NCBI GenBank assembly: GCA_012514965.1 | Contig: JAAYZH010000045.1 | Coordinates: forward strand, 1 to 6,577 | DNA from: Clostridiaceae bacterium | GTDB lineage: Bacteria > Bacillota > Clostridia > Saccharofermentanales > Fastidiosipilaceae | Direction: 5' to 3' | Length of the DNA: 6,577 bases | Notes under the pieces: model-generated | Seen by the model: only the letters and a program-made list of their open reading frames with translations | Database searches by the model: none | What the model was told of the DNA's origin: nothing | Program-made: the position numbers and the translations under genes | In this document: in pieces, positions 5,459 through 6,577 of the stretch | How the letters are laid out: every line of letters starts with the position of its first letter | How positions within the stretch are numbered: the stretch's first letter is position 1

Positions 5459-6268
5459 ATGACCGAAGAGAGAATGCATCCATCCTTTGACGGCACTCTG
5501 CTGCGCATGCGCAAGGACACCGTCGCCGATCCCAAGGCAGTGCTGGTGATCGCCCATGGCCTTTGCGAGCACCTGAATCGCTACGACTACTTCACCGAAC
5601 AGCTGAACGCCGCCGGCTACAGCGTCTATCGCTACGACCAGCGCGGCCACGGCAAGTCCGAGGGCGCGAAGGTCTTTTTCTCCGACTTCCGCGAGATGCC
5701 GAACGACTGTGAAGCTATTTTTGAGCTGGCGAGAGCCGAGAACCCCGCCAGTAAGGTGTTTGTTTTTGGCCACAGCATGGGCGGTGAGACCGTCACCTTG
5801 TTCGCCACGATGTACCCTGGCCTGGCCGACGGGATTCTCCTGTCCGGCGCCCTGACCCGCTACAACAACCCGCTCATGGGCAGCGACTTCCCGATCCAGG
5901 CCCCCGCCGACCACTACGTCGACAATGCGCTGGGTGGCGGTGTGTGCAGCGATCCGGCTGTGGTCGAGGCCTACGTCGCCGATCCGCTGGTCGAGAAGAG
6001 GATCAGCATCGGGCTGATCAATCAGATCCATGAGGGCGTCGAGTACCTGAGGGCGAATCCGCAGCTGTTCGTCGATCCTGTGCTGATCATGCACGGCGCT
6101 GACGACGGGCTGGTCTCCTACAAGGACTCCCTGGCGCTGTTCGACGAGATTGCGGCGACGGACAAAGCCCTGCGCATCTACGCGCAGCTGTTCCACGAGA
6201 TTTTGAACGAGCCCAGCAAGGACGAGGTGATTGTGGATGTTTTGCTGTGGCTGGGCAAGCACCTTTAG
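5459..6268 (+). CDS. Alpha/beta hydrolase, monoacylglycerol lipase / lysophospholipase type
   Basis: The product has 269 residues, usual for this family (serine hydrolase 'Hydrolase_4' type). It is expected to cut ester bonds of monoacylglycerols, lysophospholipids or similar esters in the cytoplasm; there is no signal peptide. The motifs are complete and in order: HGLCEH at 33-38 (oxyanion-hole loop), YDQRGHGKSEG at 59-69, the nucleophile elbow GHSMGG at 104-109 with Ser106, a variable lid at about 132-195, HGADDGLV at 212-219 with catalytic Asp216, and LFHEILNE at 244-251 with His246. FHEI is typical of the monoacylglycerol lipase branch. It has its own promoter, C-rich leader and strong terminator, so it is probably transcribed alone, with possible read-through from the gene before it. 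The substrate cannot be told from sequence. It could detoxify or salvage dietary or membrane lipids. Confidence 0.93.
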   Translation: MTEERMHPSFDGTLLRMRKDTVADPKAVLVIAHGLCEHLNRYDYFTEQLNAAGYSVYRYDQRGHGKSEGAKVFFSDFREMPNDCEAIFELARAENPASKVFVFGHSMGGETVTLFATMYPGLADGILLSGALTRYNNPLMGSDFPIQAPADHYVDNALGGGVCSDPAVVEAYVADPLVEKRISIGLINQIHEGVEYLRANPQLFVDPVLIMHGADDGLVSYKDSLALFDEIAATDKALRIYAQLFHEILNEPSKDEVIVDVLLWLGKHL

Positions 6269-6342
6269 GGTGGCGCAATCCCGCTGTTGCTCACGGCTGC
6301 ACTGCCGCTGAGGCAATCTGCACCGATGATCCCTTAAATGAG

Positions 6343-6383
6343 GCACCCCGCGTGTTGGTTTCGGCTGGCGCGGGGTGCTTTTT
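6343..6383 (+). terminator. Strong Rho-independent terminator after the lipase gene
   Basis: GCACCCCGCG (6343-6352) pairs perfectly with CGCGGGGTGC (6369-6378) around a 16-base loop, followed by TTTTTGTTG. It starts 74 bases after the stop. I see nothing recognisable in 6269-6342. Confidence 0.9.
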
Positions 6384-6426
6384 GTTGTGCGGTGGACAAA
6401 ATTTACGTTATTCCAAGCCGCAGGCG

Positions 6427-6577
6427 AAGCCACTGAAAAAGTCGCTTGAGTGGCAACATTTGCCGCTGTACGTCCTCGCCGCACGAATACCAGCGAAAGT
6501 TGCCACATACACACCCGGAAATGGCAACATTTGCCGCTGTACGTCTCCACCGCACGAATACCAGCGAAAGTTGCCAC
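6427..6577. repeat. Two palindromic repeats, 71-bp period, running to the window edge
   Basis: 6451-6506 and 6522-6577 match at 53 of 56 bases; the three changes all fall within 6475-6479 against 6546-6550. Each unit is an imperfect palindrome. In the first, GTGGCAAC (6450-6457) pairs with GTTGCCAC (6499-6506) and CGCTG (6464-6468) with CAGCG (6491-6495). A 15-base spacer (6507-6521) separates the units. The flank 6427-6449 belongs to the same family, because it recurs next to the shortened copy at 3939-3961. The second unit ends at the last base of the window, so the array may continue. There is no gene in 6269-6577. Confidence 0.85.

Noticed and set aside
6450..6577. Integron attC sites
   Set aside because: The units are imperfect palindromes of suitable size, but their ends (GTGGCAAC/GTTGCCAC) do not fit the attC core GTTRRRY/RYYYAAC, and no cassette genes lie between them.
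5279..6577. Minus-strand open frame running off the right edge
   Set aside because: It covers the lipase gene, whose catalytic motifs are complete on the plus strand, and extends through the terminator and palindromic repeats. Its N-terminal part is only translated repeat.

Overview
The window holds five plus-strand protein genes, each with its own control signals, set between short palindromic repeats. The base composition is GC-rich with mostly G/C-ending codons. Gene starts have strong AGGAGG-type ribosome binding sites, one protein carries a Gram-positive cell-wall sorting signal, and another is a membrane-anchored tandem-repeat protein of the YKDA type. This fits a high-GC Gram-positive gut or oral bacterium. 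A coriobacterial actinomycete (Collinsella/Olsenella-like) is my best guess, and a GC-rich clostridium is possible. There is no rRNA, tRNA, phage, transposase or Cas gene to settle this.

Layout. 1-111 is a pair of 39-bp direct repeats 71 bp apart. 133-486 is a small, relatively AT-rich gene of unknown function that lacks a good ribosome binding site and may be a broken remnant. 487-614 is a leader with a strong hairpin just before the ribosome binding site of the next gene. 615-1991 encodes a secreted protein of unknown fold with a C-terminal VPETG sortase signal, followed by a good terminator. 2170-3732 encodes a membrane-anchored protein with six helical repeats and a beta-rich C-terminus. 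3733-4052 is gene-free and dense in structure: a terminator hairpin nested inside a 19-bp imperfect inverted repeat, a shortened dispersed repeat, and an extended -10 promoter. 4053-5264 encodes a cytoplasmic protein whose N-terminal 230 residues resemble the N-terminal region of some McrB-like AAA+ restriction ATPases, here without the ATPase, joined to a coiled coil and a small Tudor/SH3-like domain. 5459-6268 encodes a monoacylglycerol lipase-type alpha/beta hydrolase with a complete catalytic triad, followed by a strong terminator. 6427-6577 holds two palindromic repeats, again 71 bp apart, and the second runs to the window edge.

The genes look mostly monocistronic. The two surface proteins (615-1991 and 2170-3732) could act at the same cell envelope, but nothing in the sequence links them directly. 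Only a weak hairpin separates the McrB-N-like gene from the lipase gene, so some read-through is possible. The best candidates for something undescribed are the McrB-N/Tudor protein, the orphan sortase substrate, and the repeat family found at the right edge and, shortened and inverted, at 3912-3961.
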